DNA of 64,000 nt from NCBI GenBank assembly GCA_037501455.1, contig CM074857.1, positions 103,697,501 through 103,761,500 on the forward strand, written 5' to 3'. Positions within the stretch are counted from its first letter, which is position 1. Each line of letters begins with the position of its first letter. The position numbers were made by a program, and so were the translations under genes. Positions 1-11,053 of the stretch are shown here, in pieces. The notes beneath the pieces are model-generated. The model ran no database searches, was not told the origin of the DNA, and was given only the letters and a program-made list of their open reading frames with translations. Source of the DNA: Lantana camara (taxonomy: Eukaryota > Streptophyta > Magnoliopsida > Lamiales > Verbenaceae).

Positions 1-904
1 AGTATATAGCAGAGCATAATGCAACAAACATATTTTCATAAAAGTTCATGCATCCCGAGGTGACAAATAAATATATTCTAACACATATCTACATAATTTA
101 ATTAATGAAAATTTATGAAATTTATTTAAGTAATAATTGGACCAGTCGGCCATCTCACTACAATTAGTCAGGTTTACAACAACATTAAAAGTTAGTATGT
201 AGATGACAATGTCAATTTTTTTAACATATATATAGAACTAAAGTAATAACTCAGTTTAAGACCATGAACTATATAGATACAAAAATATTAATATTTCTTT
301 ATCTTGTGTTGGTCAGACTCACTATACGCAAAGTATGATTATTGGGGTGAGATTAGGTAATTGTCATTAAACATGAAATTTCAGCAAAACCTAATAAACT
401 AATCCCTAAACTTTATATTACCTGGATCAATAAAATGACATCATTACATAATATTCAATGCTACACTTTATATTGAATGCTTAATTACAGTTAAAACTTA
501 CGGTCAAAACTTTATATTGAATGCTTGACTTTAAATTTATCAAAATTACACTTAGAAACTTACTGTACGAAAACTTACCTTATACCTTATCATTGAAAAA
601 ACTAATGTAGAGCCAATACCTTTATCTCTTCTCATCCTCTTACAATATGAAGTAAAACCTTCTGTTATAAACTGTGAGAAGTGATCTCTTTCTCGTTCCC
701 CTATAAACAGAGATTATAAATAAAAATTATAAGTTACCGCAAAAGTGAATACAAAAGTTGATAGATGCCAAAGGAAAAGTGTAAGTTAATGCAAAAGTTC
801 ACAATTAGAAAATTTTGCTCCAGAAAACCCTTTTGCTTAAGGCCTCTAATTCCACTTTTTCAACCATGTGTAACACTTTAAGTTAGAAAATTATATTTCT
901 TACC
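1..904. other. AT-rich non-coding part of element G
   Basis: This stretch lies downstream of the DUF4216-like exon on the minus strand, inside G. It is AT-rich, and neither strand holds a convincing reading frame. A phrase containing aactttatattgaatgcttga recurs near 460-530, hinting at a small local duplication. It may hold a 3' UTR, introns or sequence leading to a second G gene outside the window. Confidence 0.4.
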
Positions 905-1648
905 TCACATCACATAATCCGAATCACCATCATATTGGTTAGAGTTAAGCTCTTCCTTCTCATCACTTTGATTAGAGTAAAACTCTTCCTCACCATCCTC
1001 ATTTTCACTATTAATAATATCATCAGGTCGTTCAGCTTCGACCTCCTTGAAGCTATTATTATTATCAACCAACTGACACTCCACATCATCCGAGGCAACA
1101 ATATTTACAATTATTCCTTCATCACTTTGATAAGCTATTGGCAAAGACTCTTCTATTTCTATCCTCCCTCTCGCTTTAGCTTTAATAACAACAAACCATT
1201 GTTGCTTGTCTCTAATATGACCTGGATATTGAACAAAGTAAACTTGGCGGGCTTCGTGGGCAAGTATGAAAGGATCATATTTCCTATACTTACCACTTTG
1301 CCGAACTTCTATTGTCATGCATTCTGCATCTCCAATCCGAGTTCCTTGATTAGGAGTTGGATCAAACCACACATATTTAAATAGAACCACCCTCTTGATT
1401 GGTTCTCCGGGATATTCTAGTTCAGTAATTTCATCCAACATTCCATAATAATCGTCTTCAACAGATTCATCGTAACTACCTTTGACCCAGACCCCACTAT
1501 TCATTGTCTTCTTTCCACTACTCCAAGATTGTGTGCGGAATTTAAAACCATTAACAAAATACTTGGGCCACATTTTAATTTTGAGAAGAGGACCGCAAGA
1601 TAAATGACGTATGTATGGATTGTTAACTCCATTTTTTGGATTACTCAC
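905..1648 (-). pseudogene. C-terminal DUF4216-like exon of the G transposase gene
   Basis: A 247-codon open frame. Its first part resembles the DUF4216 region found at the C terminus of plant CACTA transposase proteins: the segment PKYFVNGFKFRT near residue 28, then a block with LFKYVWFDPTPNQG near residue 88 and QVYFVQYPG near residue 136. The last 60 residues are acidic and rich in Asn, Ser and Glu, and the frame ends in a normal stop. The frame begins at a GTG just after an AG that could be a splice acceptor, so this is probably an internal or last exon rather than a gene start. The preceding exon is at about 13920-14065, on the far side of element A. The frame itself is undamaged, but the rest of the gene is broken. 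Confidence 0.7.
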
Positions 1649-1674
1649 TTGTATAAAGTTATTTTAAATATATT

Positions 1675-1679
1675 AGCTT
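1675..1679. repeat. Left target-site duplication of element A (agctt)
   Basis: The five bases agctt lie directly before the LTR end at 1680 and are repeated directly after the other LTR end, at 13869-13873. This defines A as one insertion of 12,189 bp despite its three LTRs. Confidence 0.85.
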
Positions 1680-1938
1680 TGATCTGGCTCAAATCTGGTC
1701 GATCTGACTTGTCGATCTGACTGTCAGATATGGGTCAATCAGTCAAGAATTTGTTTGAGTGGGTTCTTTATCGACCTGAAAGCACTAGCAAACGTGAGCT
1801 CGAAACCAACTTGGGGGACTTGGGGTTTGACCCAAGGTTGGCACTCCGACGCTCAAGTCAGTAATGGGGCTCTTTAGTGAGAGAATAAATGCAATTGAAT
1901 GCGTATTAAAGGCTTACCAACTACTGTTCAAAGGGCGA

Positions 1939-1948
1939 GTATTTATAG
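1939..1948 (-). promoter_or_regulatory. LTR TATA box of element A
   Basis: On the minus strand GGCTATAAATACTCG lies inside the LTR, about 510 bp from its 5' end. It is repeated at about 11312-11321 in the middle LTR and 13391-13400 in the 5' LTR. This is the likely core promoter of the pol-sense RNA. Confidence 0.6.
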
Positions 1949-2399
1949 CCATGGCCAAATGACACAGTAGTGTGTGTACTGTAGGTGTGCATTAATGGCG
2001 TTGCCAGTCGTCGATCTGGATGTCGGACGACGGAACCGGCTTGAGGCGGGTCGTTTGTACCTTCTTTCCCCTTTGGGTAAAAGCAGGGACTGACGGTCAT
2101 TAATGAGCCGTAGTACGCCTGTTCCAGGGAATGGGAAGGGTACACGTGTCCCGACAGGAGTGCTTTACAGTATTTGGGTGTCCGGTGACGTAAGATGTCG
2201 ATCTGGAGATCGATATTGCCTTCCGGGATCCTTAATGCTGTGGATTTCCTCAGAGTAGATCGATCTGTTGATCTGGTGATCGGGTAGTATGCCCATCGAT
2301 CTGGTGTCCATAAACAAATCTGATGACCTGAGGACCTGGTATCGATCTGATGACCTGTCCAAGAGGTCGTTCTTGGTTTGTCCAGGTTGGCGTGAGGGT

Positions 2400-2432
2400 C
2401 CACGTGGCACCAACCGGGGGCGGCCACGTGGC
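2400..2432. promoter_or_regulatory. Paired G-box (CACGTG) inverted repeat in the A LTR
   Basis: Two CCACGTGGC palindromes sit about 23 bp apart. The pair recurs in the middle LTR (about 11780-11812), while the 5' LTR retains one copy after a deletion. A further ACACGTGT lies near 2141. G-boxes and ABRE-like ACGTG cores are known bZIP/bHLH sites in plants. Their location upstream of the LTR TATA box suggests, but does not show, stress-responsive transcription. Confidence 0.5.
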
Positions 2433-2454
2433 CTTGTACTATTATGCCATATCA

Positions 2455-2469
2455 GAGGCCCCCCAAATT
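2455..2469 (-). other. Polypurine tract of element A
   Basis: The minus strand reads AATTTGGGGGGCCTC directly before the LTR start TGATATGG. This is the expected primer site for plus-strand DNA synthesis. It sets the element's orientation to minus. Confidence 0.8.
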
Positions 2470-2686
2470 ACCAGTGTGAAATTTCACGGTGGTGATTTCA
2501 TCGATCTGGTATTGGATAGGGGAACCGTCGTGGCCGTTGGAATCGAGCCATTGTCTCAGTTACGGGCATGGCTTCTTGAGCCAGATCGGTCCGACAAAGC
2601 ATTTAATGCGACGCGACCTTCCATAGGATAGGCGCATGCGGGGTAATTATGGCGTCGTTTCGTATTTCGAGAAGTAACTTTTCAAC

Positions 2687-2699
2687 CCCTATATATAGG
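2687..2699 (+). promoter_or_regulatory. TATA box of the antisense gene of A
   Basis: The sequence cccctatatatagg lies about 150 bp upstream of the ATG at 2840. The equivalent position in the second copy carries cccctataaatagggg (12067-12082), and the homologue in D has cctatttataggg (minus strand). The conserved placement supports a dedicated promoter opposite in direction to the LTR promoter. Confidence 0.65.
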
Positions 2700-2839
2700 A
2701 GGGACCCTGCCTCAGCCCCATTTCACAACTTACCACACTCTAAGAATCAAACTGCTCTGGTTGTGATCAGCTCGCCGGCAACTTTCGTCTCCGAACTCGG
2801 CCTTTACAGAGGTAAAAAGTTTTTCTTTCTTGCACCTTC

Positions 2840-5458
2840 ATGGCTCAAAATCAGGTAGCGTTCACGCCGTCGCCAGGACGAGAGGAAGACCTGCCAGCCC
2901 CACCATTACCGAATGAGAATTTCGAGCTCAACTCCGGTCCGATTTCCGGAAGGGACGGAGCTCCGACGGCGAATAGAGGGGGTCAGGCTTCGACATCAAG
3001 GGTACGGCGACCCATTGGGCTTTTAGATGAGCCGGAGGGGAAAGTTGGAGAAGGAGAGGGACAAGATGGAGGGGAACCCGTGACACAGGTCGAGAACCCT
3101 CCCGCGCGACCTCCCCACGTGTACAGGACTCTCTCACACGTCTCTGAGAGGTTCTCCAAGATAACCTCCCAGGAGCTTGCGGAGGTCACGCGGCTACTGG
3201 GGTTGGGTCCTCAGTACGCGGTCCGGAGGCCGGAGGAGGGGGAGACCGTCGAGAGACCGAGGGGTCTGAGATCGATTGGCATGTACTATTCCTCCGTCAA
3301 GTATGGGTTCAGGCTCCCCCTGCCTCGGGTCATCTCAGATTTCTTGGTTCGGTATAACTTATGCCCTTCCCAGCTGACCCCGAACTCATTCTCTCTGATG
3401 CATTGTATGATCATCACCATGAAGTGCCTGGGATTCGAGCCGGAGATCTGGGACTTTGGGGAGTTTTTCACGCTCAACAGTGCCACCAAATCCGGGGTAG
3501 GGTATTTCAATCTTCAATCGAAGCCGAACCGGAAGGTCATATCGATCCCATCTACATCACATGGCATCAACTGGAAGTCCAAGTTCTTCTTCATCGATCT
3601 TCCCATCGTTCCCCGCTTCCGGATCACTTGGGGGGATAACGGTCCAAGACGGCTCGTGACCAAATCGTCGACCTGGCTCCACAATCACTTCGAGCTGTTG
3701 ACCAATATGGGCCTTTTAGATCATACCAACCTGACGAGGACGGGGAATCTGGTCGAAGCGGGCATTATAACCGGGCTTCATAAAAAGAACTTTCGCTTTG
3801 GTATGCTCTTACTTCGACCGGACCCCTACTCGATCAGGGTCTTTAAATTTCTTACCTGCTTTTTCGATCTAATTCGTCGAACTGAATCTTTCGCTTCGCA
3901 GATCTACGACCGTTGATAATGTCTCGAGCTGCGAGAATGAGGGCGATGAACCAAAGGAATGCGACCCCAGACGAGCTGCGGCCCGTGGCGGAGGCCGCTC
4001 GAGCCATCATAAATGCCCTACCTGAGGCCCAGCGGGCTCAACAGGAAAGGTGCTCGAAAGAGTTACACGACCTGGATGCCGATCTGGCGGAGCAGACCGC
4101 TGGGGAGCCTCTCCGTGGTGAAGAGCTCGAAGGTCAAGCCGGATCATCCGCGCAGCCGAGCGGTCAGGTCGGGGATGACGTCGAACAAGTAATAAATCTC
4201 GATCATCTTCCTTTATATTTTGATGAAGATATTGATCCTCAACTCCAGGTTGTTCAGGCGAGGCATGGGGTAGGCAAGAGACCTTTTAGAGAACTGGTTC
4301 ATGAACTGCAGGATTCTGACGAGTCCGATGAGGAGGCCCAGCTTTTGAACTTTCCCAAGACTCCCCTTCCCCAATGGCCTGCAGGTCTGGAGATCGAAAA
4401 GGCCGATGGGACCAAACGAGCTCTAGCGTTTGGCAAAGCCGACCCCGAACTCCTGGCTGCCCTCTTCAACTCCGGGTGTATCATTGACGAGCAGAAGAAG
4501 CTCTCTCAGAGGTCGGCCAGGCAGAAGAGGTACCAAGCTGCCAGAGGCCTTTTCGGTGTAAGTTGGTATTGTTTTGTTTGTGTTTTTTTTCTCTGCCAAC
4601 TCTTGGAGATCGGACTCATCCGATCTGACGACTTGTTCTCAGGACATTCTCCCCGTCCTTATCAATTCGATCCACGAGGCTGAGGTTTTCAAGGCCGACA
4701 AGGAAAAGTATAAGGAAAAGTACCAGATGATGAAAGGCCGGCTTGTTTCCGCGAACCCTGAGAGGGTTGAACAGCTCGAACGGGAACTCCGAGAAGCTCG
4801 TGAGGAGAAGAGGCAACGGGTCGAAGAGAAGGAGACCATGGAGGCCCAGTGGAAGAGCTCGCAGGAGGCCCTTAAGGAGGTGGAGAATGCCCACGCCGCC
4901 GAGCTGGCCCGGCTAACTGGAGAGTTCGCCAAACAGCTCGAGGCCGCCAAAGCTACTTCGAGGGAAGAGGGGAGGAATGAGATCTTCAGCTTGGCGCAGG
5001 TAAAGATTGTCAAAGCCGCGGAGGAGATGAAGAAGTGCAAGCTGGAGATCGAACGGTATGCTGTTCGCGAGTTCATGGAGGGCCCCGGTTTCGAGGAGGC
5101 GAGCCTGATCGTGGGTCAGAACGACCTGGCGGAGGGGTTCCAAATCGCCGTGAACCAGCTCAAAGCCCAGGACGCCATCGTCCCCAACTTCAATTTTGAC
5201 TCGATCGGCCCACTGCTTCCCGATCCTTACGCTCCTGACCTTCCTCAGGAAGAAGAGCCGATCCAAATCGATTGGGCGACCTTCAAATACGGCCACGCCA
5301 TTGAGATCGCTCAGGCCAAGAAAGAGAAACGTCGGGTAGAGTGCGAGCTCCCTCCGCCGGTTCACATCGAAAGCTTCCTTCCCACCATCAGGGAGCTCGA
5401 GCGGTCACTTCGCCGAACGGCCCAAGAATCCCCTTCCGAGCCCGTCGAGATCGATTAA
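2840..5458 (+). CDS. Intact spliced antisense-ORF protein of element A (PF04195-like region plus coiled coil)
   Basis: Three exons, 2840-3800, 3902-4557 and 4643-5458, with introns of 101 and 85 bp that start GTATGC and GTAAGT and end GCAG and TCAG. The spliced length is 2,433 nt, a clean 810-residue frame plus stop. Exon 1 encodes a low-complexity N terminus, then, at about residues 145-290, a domain resembling Pfam PF04195 ('putative gypsy type transposon'): LPLPRVISDFLVRYNLCPSQ, then PNSFSLMHCM and SKFFFIDLP. Exon 2 is acidic and contains INLDHLPLYFDEDIDP. Exon 3 encodes a long Lys/Glu-rich coiled coil (roughly residues 550-680) and an acidic tail. It lies between pol and the 3' LTR in the opposite orientation, like the antisense ORFs described for Tat elements. 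Function unknown; I infer no enzymatic activity. The splice sites are predicted from frame continuity and from homologous copies at 10613-10995 and in D. Confidence 0.8.
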
Positions 5459-5972
5459 ATTCTCCCCTTGTAGCCAACTTTTTAGACCTCCCAGCCGGGT
5501 TGTGGCTGTGTGAATACTTGTTTTTAATACTTGTTTTTGAACATTTGCCCATCGAGCCACGTCGCGTGGTGAGCTCGATGCGCTAGATAAGATCGATCTT
5601 TCCTAATTTTGAGATCGATTTTTGCATGAATGAATTATGTTTCTCATACTTGTCTTTTTTCCTTACAAGTTAAACATTAATTCGATCTGGCATGCGCGTG
5701 GTTTATCGACATAGGTTTCGCTTACCCCTTAGCTTAGATTCTTATCGCTTTCGGATCGATTGGCTCATGAAGCTATTCGATCTTTTTTGGATGTCGATCT
5801 AGCTTCATTGGGCGTTCGCATTTTTCCTTGGGCGTTTTTCCATTCGCTGCGTTCACGTCGGATCGGTAGCGATCTCTGAGACGTGCTAATCTCTGGACCC
5901 CTTTGGATCTAAAACGATCTCCTTGGATCTCTGGATCTTTAATTTCTGGAAATGATTAAAAATGCATTAAAC
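5459..5972. other. Spacer of element A, downstream of the antisense gene
   Basis: No coding frame seen. It contains many gatct and cgatct words and one degenerate unit (about 5900-5972) of the tandem repeat that follows. Confidence 0.5.
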
Positions 5973-6365
5973 ACGTTAGGACTTAGGATCTCCTTTGGTC
6001 TAGAAACGACCTCATTGGATCTCGATCTCTAACTGCGATTTAAAAGCATTAAGTACGTTAGGACTTAGGATCTCCTTGGGTCTAGAAACGACCTCGTTGG
6101 ATCTCGATCTCTAACTATGATTAAAAATGCCTTAAACACGTTAGGACTTAGGATCTCCTTGGGTCTAGAAACGACCTCGTTGGATCTCGATCTCTAACTA
6201 TGATTAAAAATGCCTTAAACACGTTAGGACTTAGGATCTCCTTTGGTCTAGAAACGACCTCGTTGGATCTCGATCTCTAACTGTGATTTAAAAGCATTAA
6301 ACACGTTAGGACTTAGGATCTCCTTGGGTCTAAAAACGACCTCATTGGATCTCGGTCTCTAACGG
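5973..6365. repeat. Tandem repeat, 82-83 bp unit, about 4.8 copies
   Basis: Copies begin with acgttaggacttaggatctc at 5973, 6055, 6138, 6221 and 6303. They differ by small changes, and the spacing is 82, 83, 83 and 82 bp. The array lies between pol and the antisense gene. Tandem arrays in this region are known in Tat/Ogre-type elements and can seed satellite DNA. Confidence 0.85.
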
Positions 6366-6611
6366 TCGGATGCGGGGTGGCTCACTCCCTCCTCGACTCA
6401 TGACCGTAGGTCGAATGAGAGCTTAATCGAAGGGATAGTGGCCTGACGCGGGATTACAGATTGACTTTAATCGGATACCCCAAAACATGTGAATTAATTG
6501 ACTGATCGGAGATCGATTCTCAGGCGAATTCGACCTCTTTAACTACAGAGATCGATTCTCAGGCGAATTCGACCTCTTCAACTATTACAATTTTTGAAAT
6601 AAATTTGAAGG
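6366..6611. repeat. Non-coding end of the A spacer with a 39-bp direct duplication
   Basis: After the array, unique sequence leads to a 39-bp unit beginning gagatcgattctcaggcgaa at 6509 and again at 6548, with about three differences. No gene is seen. The pol stop codon follows at 6612 on the minus strand. Confidence 0.6.
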
Positions 6612-9600
6612 CTAAGTGTAAAACTTCATCAAGTTGTGCGCGTTCCACGGTCTGGGTAACGATTCCCCGGCCATGTCTTCAAGTCGGTAGGCCATGTTTT
6701 TCCCGATCTCGGTGACGCGATAAGGTCCTTCCCAGTTAGGCTCAAGTTTTCCGACATGTTGCAAGACTTCGACCTTTTTTAGCACTAGGTCACCGATCTG
6801 AAACGATCTGGGCCGTACGTGTTTATTGTATGATCGGGCTGCTGCTGCCTTGTACTGCCTGAGCTTCTGATAGGCATGCTCTCTACTTTCTTCAATCACA
6901 TCTAGATCTTCGGCTCTGATCTCCGTATTCCGGTCGAGCTGGTATTGTGATACACGAGCAGTTTCGTGTAACAGCTCCGATGGGATGACGGCTTCGGATC
7001 CGTAAACCAGAGAGTATGGTGTTTGCCCAGTGGCTGTCCGCGGGGTAGTTCGATAAGCCCATAGCACACCGTCGAGTTCGTCCGCCCATGCGCCCAGTTT
7101 GGCATCAAGACGGGTCTTGAGATTTTGGATAATGATTCGGTTGGTGACTTCAGCTTGGCCATTTGCTTGCGGGTGACCAACTGTAGTGAATCTGAGGTCG
7201 ATCCCGAGATCTCGACAATAGCTCTTGGTATTCTCAGATCGAAATTAAGGGCCATTGTCACAGATGAGTACCCTCGGAACCCCAAAACGGCAGATTATAT
7301 TCTTCCAGAGGAAATTTCTTATCACTGCATCAGTAATTTTGGGGACTGCCTCGGCCTCAACCCACTTTGAGAAGTACTCGACGCATACTATGGCAAACTT
7401 TTTCTGTCTGGGTGCCAAGGGGAAGGGACCAATGATGTCGATCCCCCATTGGTCGAAGGGCCAACACACATCGATCGGTATCATGGACGCAGGGTGAGTG
7501 TGGATTAGGTTGCCGTGTTTTTGGCACTTGGGGCATTTCCTAGAGTGGATCTTCGCATCCCACACCATAGTCGGCCAAAAATACCCACTCCTTAAGATTT
7601 TTCGAGCTAGAGCTCGACCTCCGGAATGGTTCCCGCAGCATCCCTCATGGACTTCTTCTAGGACATCTTGGGCTTGGCTAGGTCGCAGGCACCTTAGAGG
7701 GGGACCTGTGAAGGATTTTTTGAACAACCTGCCTTCCCGATCCATCATATAGAGCAGAGATCGATATTTTATTCTCCTGGCCTCAGTTCGATTTTGGGGT
7801 AAAAGCCCGTCCTTAAGATAAGCGATTAGATCGTCCATCCAGCAAGGTTCCGGCGGATCGATGGTCGCGATCTCGACCTTTCCTTCATCGATCGCACGGC
7901 CCCCCGAGACCATGAACGAGATGGTCGCATCCTTTGTTCCCTGGAATCCGTTGGCCAACTTCGATAGGGCATCCGCTCGACCGTTCTCTTCGCGAGGGAC
8001 CTGTTCGATTTTGAACTCTTTCAGCTTAGAGGCCAGCTCTTTCACCATTTTGAGATACGCTGCCATGGACTCTTCCCGAGCTTCGTACGTGCCGTTGACT
8101 TGGCCTGCGACGAGCTGGGAGTCAGTTACAACGGCTAACCTGTCGATCTGGTTCTCCGTGGCGTACCTTAGCCCTGCCACCAGTGCTTCGTACTCAGCTT
8201 CGTTGTTTGTCGCTTTAAAATCGAGCTTAATGGCGAAATCGAGCTGTAGTCCGTCTGAATTTATAAGGGATATGCCCACCCCCCCTCCTTGAGAGGTCGA
8301 TGAGCCATCCGTGTACATGGTCCAACTAGGCGTGGCACGGACGATCTCCATCGAGCTGGTGTTCTTTTCGACTAGAAAGTCAGCCAGAACTTGAGCTTGT
8401 TGGGCGGCCCGGGGTTGGTAGGTGATGTCATGCTGACTCAATTCGACCGCCCATTTCATCATTCGACCCGACACGTCGGGCTTGGATAAGACCTGCCTAA
8501 GGGGTTGATCCGTTAGGACGATTATGGGATGAGCTTGGAAATACGGACGTAGCTTTCGAGCCGCATGCGTCAGAGCGAATACGAACTTCTCGATCTCAAG
8601 ATAATTTCGCTCCGCACCGTGTAGGATCTTGCTCAGGTAGTAGATCGGTAGGTGTTTTCGATCTCGAATGGCGACCAAGACTGAGCTGAAGGTTTCATTA
8701 GAGAGGGATAGGTAGAGGTACAAGGTCTCTCCTTCATTCGGCTTGGCCAGCAATGGCGGGGAGGCCAGGTACTCTTTCAGTTGATCTAATGCTCGGTCGC
8801 ATTCTTCGTTCCACTCGAATTTTTTGAGATTCCTTAAAACTTTGAAGAATGGGAGGTTTCGTTCGGACGATCGTGATATGAACCGGTTGAGTGAGATTAT
8901 GCGACCCACCAGGGACTGTACTTGGTTGATGCATCGAGGTCGAGGGATGACCTGGATTGCCTTGATCTTCGTAGGATTCGCCTCGATGCCTCGTTGGCTT
9001 ACCATGTATCCTAGAAACTTTCCTCCTTCGACCCCGAACGTGCATTTGTCGGGGTTGAGCTTCATACCGTATTGCCGTAAGATTTCAAACGATCTGCGCA
9101 GATGATCTAGATGATGGTACGCCCAGCGACTCTTCACGATCATGTCGTCGACGTAGACCTCCATGGTCTTTCCGATCTCTTCTTTGAACATCAGGTTGAC
9201 CAATCTTTGGTATGTAGCTCCCGCGTTCTTTAGCCCGAAGGGCATGACCTTGAAGCAGTATATTCCCTTTACTACAATGAAGGCCGTGTGCTTCCGGTCT
9301 TCGGGAGCCATAGAGATCTGGTAGTAGCCTTGAAATGCATCCATCATACTGAGCATCTCGCACCCAGCTGTCGAGTCGACGAGCTGATCGATTCGGGGCA
9401 GTGGATACGGGTCTTTTGGGCACGCCTTGTTGAGGTCGGTGAAATCGTTGCACATTCTCCATTTCCCGCCCGTTTTTTGTACGAGGACTACGTTGCACAG
9501 CCAGTCAACGTATTGAGCTGGAGTGACGTATCCTGCATCGAGGAGTTTATTGACCTCGGCCTCGATTATATCATTCCTCGCCCGACTTTGAGGTCTTAGC

Positions 9601-10982
9601 TTTTGTTTTATGGGTTTGATCGATGGATCGATTCCGAGCCGGTGGCAGATCACCTTTGGGTCGACTCCGATCAGATCTTTGGCAGCCCAAGCGAAGATGT
9701 CATAGTTGTCCCTCAAGAATTCTATCATCATGACCTCGTGTTGCGGATGCATATTCGCCCCGATCTTGGTGGTCTTATTGCTGTCTCCGGGGACTAGGGC
9801 AATTTCTTTCAGTTCTTCAGAGGGCTCGAGCCGCTCGCTGGCCTTTCTTTTCCGAGCTGCGGGGGATCTTTCCGCCTCGCACTCCTTCGTGGGAAGCTCG
9901 ATCTCCCCGTCTGCATACGTCTGGAGGTCGAGCTCTTGCTCCACCTCTTTCCCGGACGGCTTTTTCAGGACGATGGCATAGCAAGCCCAACTGTCCATGA
10001 CATCGCAAGTCACCTCTCCGACCCCATTCGGGGTGGGCATCTTCAGTTTTTGATGGTACGTTGAGATGATTACTTTGAATTGAATAAGGCCAGGTTGGCC
10101 GAAGATCATGTTATACGCTAGGGGCATATTGACGATGACGTACTCGACCTCCTGGGTTACCCTCTTGGGGGATGTTCCCATCGAGGTGAGGAGTCGGATG
10201 CGCCCTAACGGTATGACTTCCGATCCACCGAACCCGGAAAGCGGTGTTCGGATCGGATCGAGCTTTAGGTTATGCAACTTCATTTTTACAAGAGTCGAGT
10301 AAGGGATAATATTCGAGCTGCTTCCATTATCAACTAGGCATTTGGTTACATCATAGTTAGCCACGCCCAATGTCACCACCATCGGACAGCTAGGCGTGTC
10401 GCCTTCCCGATGGGGGCCCGGGCGGCTATCACTCTCACTAAAGCTAACCTCCTGCCTTTCCCACTCTCTACCATGATCGATCTGGAAGACTTCTTCATGC
10501 GGACCGTTGTACTCTCGAGCTGCTCGCCTGATGTTCCTTTTTCGAGCTGCATTTGAGTCGCCGCCCTCGTGCCCCCCGGCTATCATATAGATCTTGCCGT
10601 GAGTGGGGGGATTGTCTTCTGCTCTCTCACTAAGGGGCCTTTTTCCCACACCGTGCCTTGCCTGAACAAACTGGGCATAAGGGTCAATGGCTTCATCAAA
10701 ATAAATGTCTAAATGATCTAAATTTATATCGACCTCTTCCCGACCCCCTGAAGGCCCAACCAGACCGACGAACTCCTGACCACGAGCTGGCTCCGTCGCC
10801 ACGTTCTGAGCGACCTGTGGAGGGCCTTGATCCTGCAGCTCCCTTCTGAACCCCTCCTGGTGGACTCGCTGTGCGTCGGGAAGAGCATTGAGAATCGAGC
10901 GGGCCGCATCGACCACGGGCTGCATCTCAGCGGCTGTAGCCTCCCTTTGACGCCGTACCCTCATCTGTGAAGCTCGAGACAT
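6612..10982 (-). pseudogene. Gag-less pol polyprotein of element A: PR, RT, RNase H, second RNase H, IN (one stop)
   Basis: The frame is open from 10982 (ATG) to 6612 except for one TAA at 7245-7247, where glutamine is expected in CDNGPQ of integrase. Counting from the first codon of the open frame at 11066: protease VDNGSSSNI near 245; RT with FVVMPFG-like VMPFGLKNAG near 608 and YVDD at 638; a first RNase H near 780-880 (VLTDQPL); a second, archaeal-type RNase H at about 917-1037 (MYTDGSS, NNEAEYEAL, VVTDSQL, GRADALSKL); and the integrase zinc finger near 1140-1182 followed by WGIDIIGP and CDNGP. Dual RNase H marks the Tat lineage. Residues before about 152 are not gag but derive from an inverted antisense-gene exon. 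The open frame extends upstream into the LTR without an ATG. The single stop and missing gag make it defective in cis. Confidence 0.85.
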
Positions 10983-10995
10983 GATTAGCACCCGA
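10613..10995 (-). other. Inverted exon-2 fragment of an antisense gene, fused in frame to pol
   Basis: The encoded segment starts DLRVLIMSRASQMR and continues to INLDHLDIYFDEAIDPY and QARHGVGKRP. It matches exon 2 of the intact antisense gene (3902-4300, with DLRPLIMSRAARMR, INLDHLPLYFDEDIDP and QARHGVGKRP) but lies on the opposite strand relative to that gene. Upstream (10996-11053) is a remnant of the first intron, including its 3' splice end TTCGCAG. The segment then runs directly into the pol linker PPTHGKIYMIAGG with no frame break. It is likely the missing half of the truncated antisense copy at 12217-13101. Confidence 0.8.
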
Positions 10996-11053
10996 AGATC
11001 TGCGAATCGAACAAAACCATCGTCAGATCGATAATAATGAGGAAAATTCAAAC

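Larger units (their letters stand above)
1680..2454 (-). repeat. 3' LTR of element A (LTR1)
   Basis: 775 bp, starting TGATATGGCA and ending GCCAGATCA on the minus strand. A PPT abuts its start, which fixes it as the 3' LTR. It matches the 13133-13868 LTR almost base for base. It is dense in tcgatctg-like words between about 2190 and 2370. Confidence 0.9.

Noticed and set aside
935..1384. Plus-strand open frame of 149 codons
   Set aside because: Shadow of the DUF4216-like exon on the other strand; Ile/Leu-rich nonsense composition.
1921..2427. Minus-strand open frames of 160-170 codons repeated at 11295-11807 and 13374-13856
   Set aside because: They lie wholly inside LTR copies of element A, recur only because the LTR recurs, and resemble no protein.
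7245..7285. Taking the end of the long pol frame at 7245 as the natural end of the protein
   Set aside because: The same frame continues to 6612 through the rest of integrase; the TAA replaces an expected glutamine codon.
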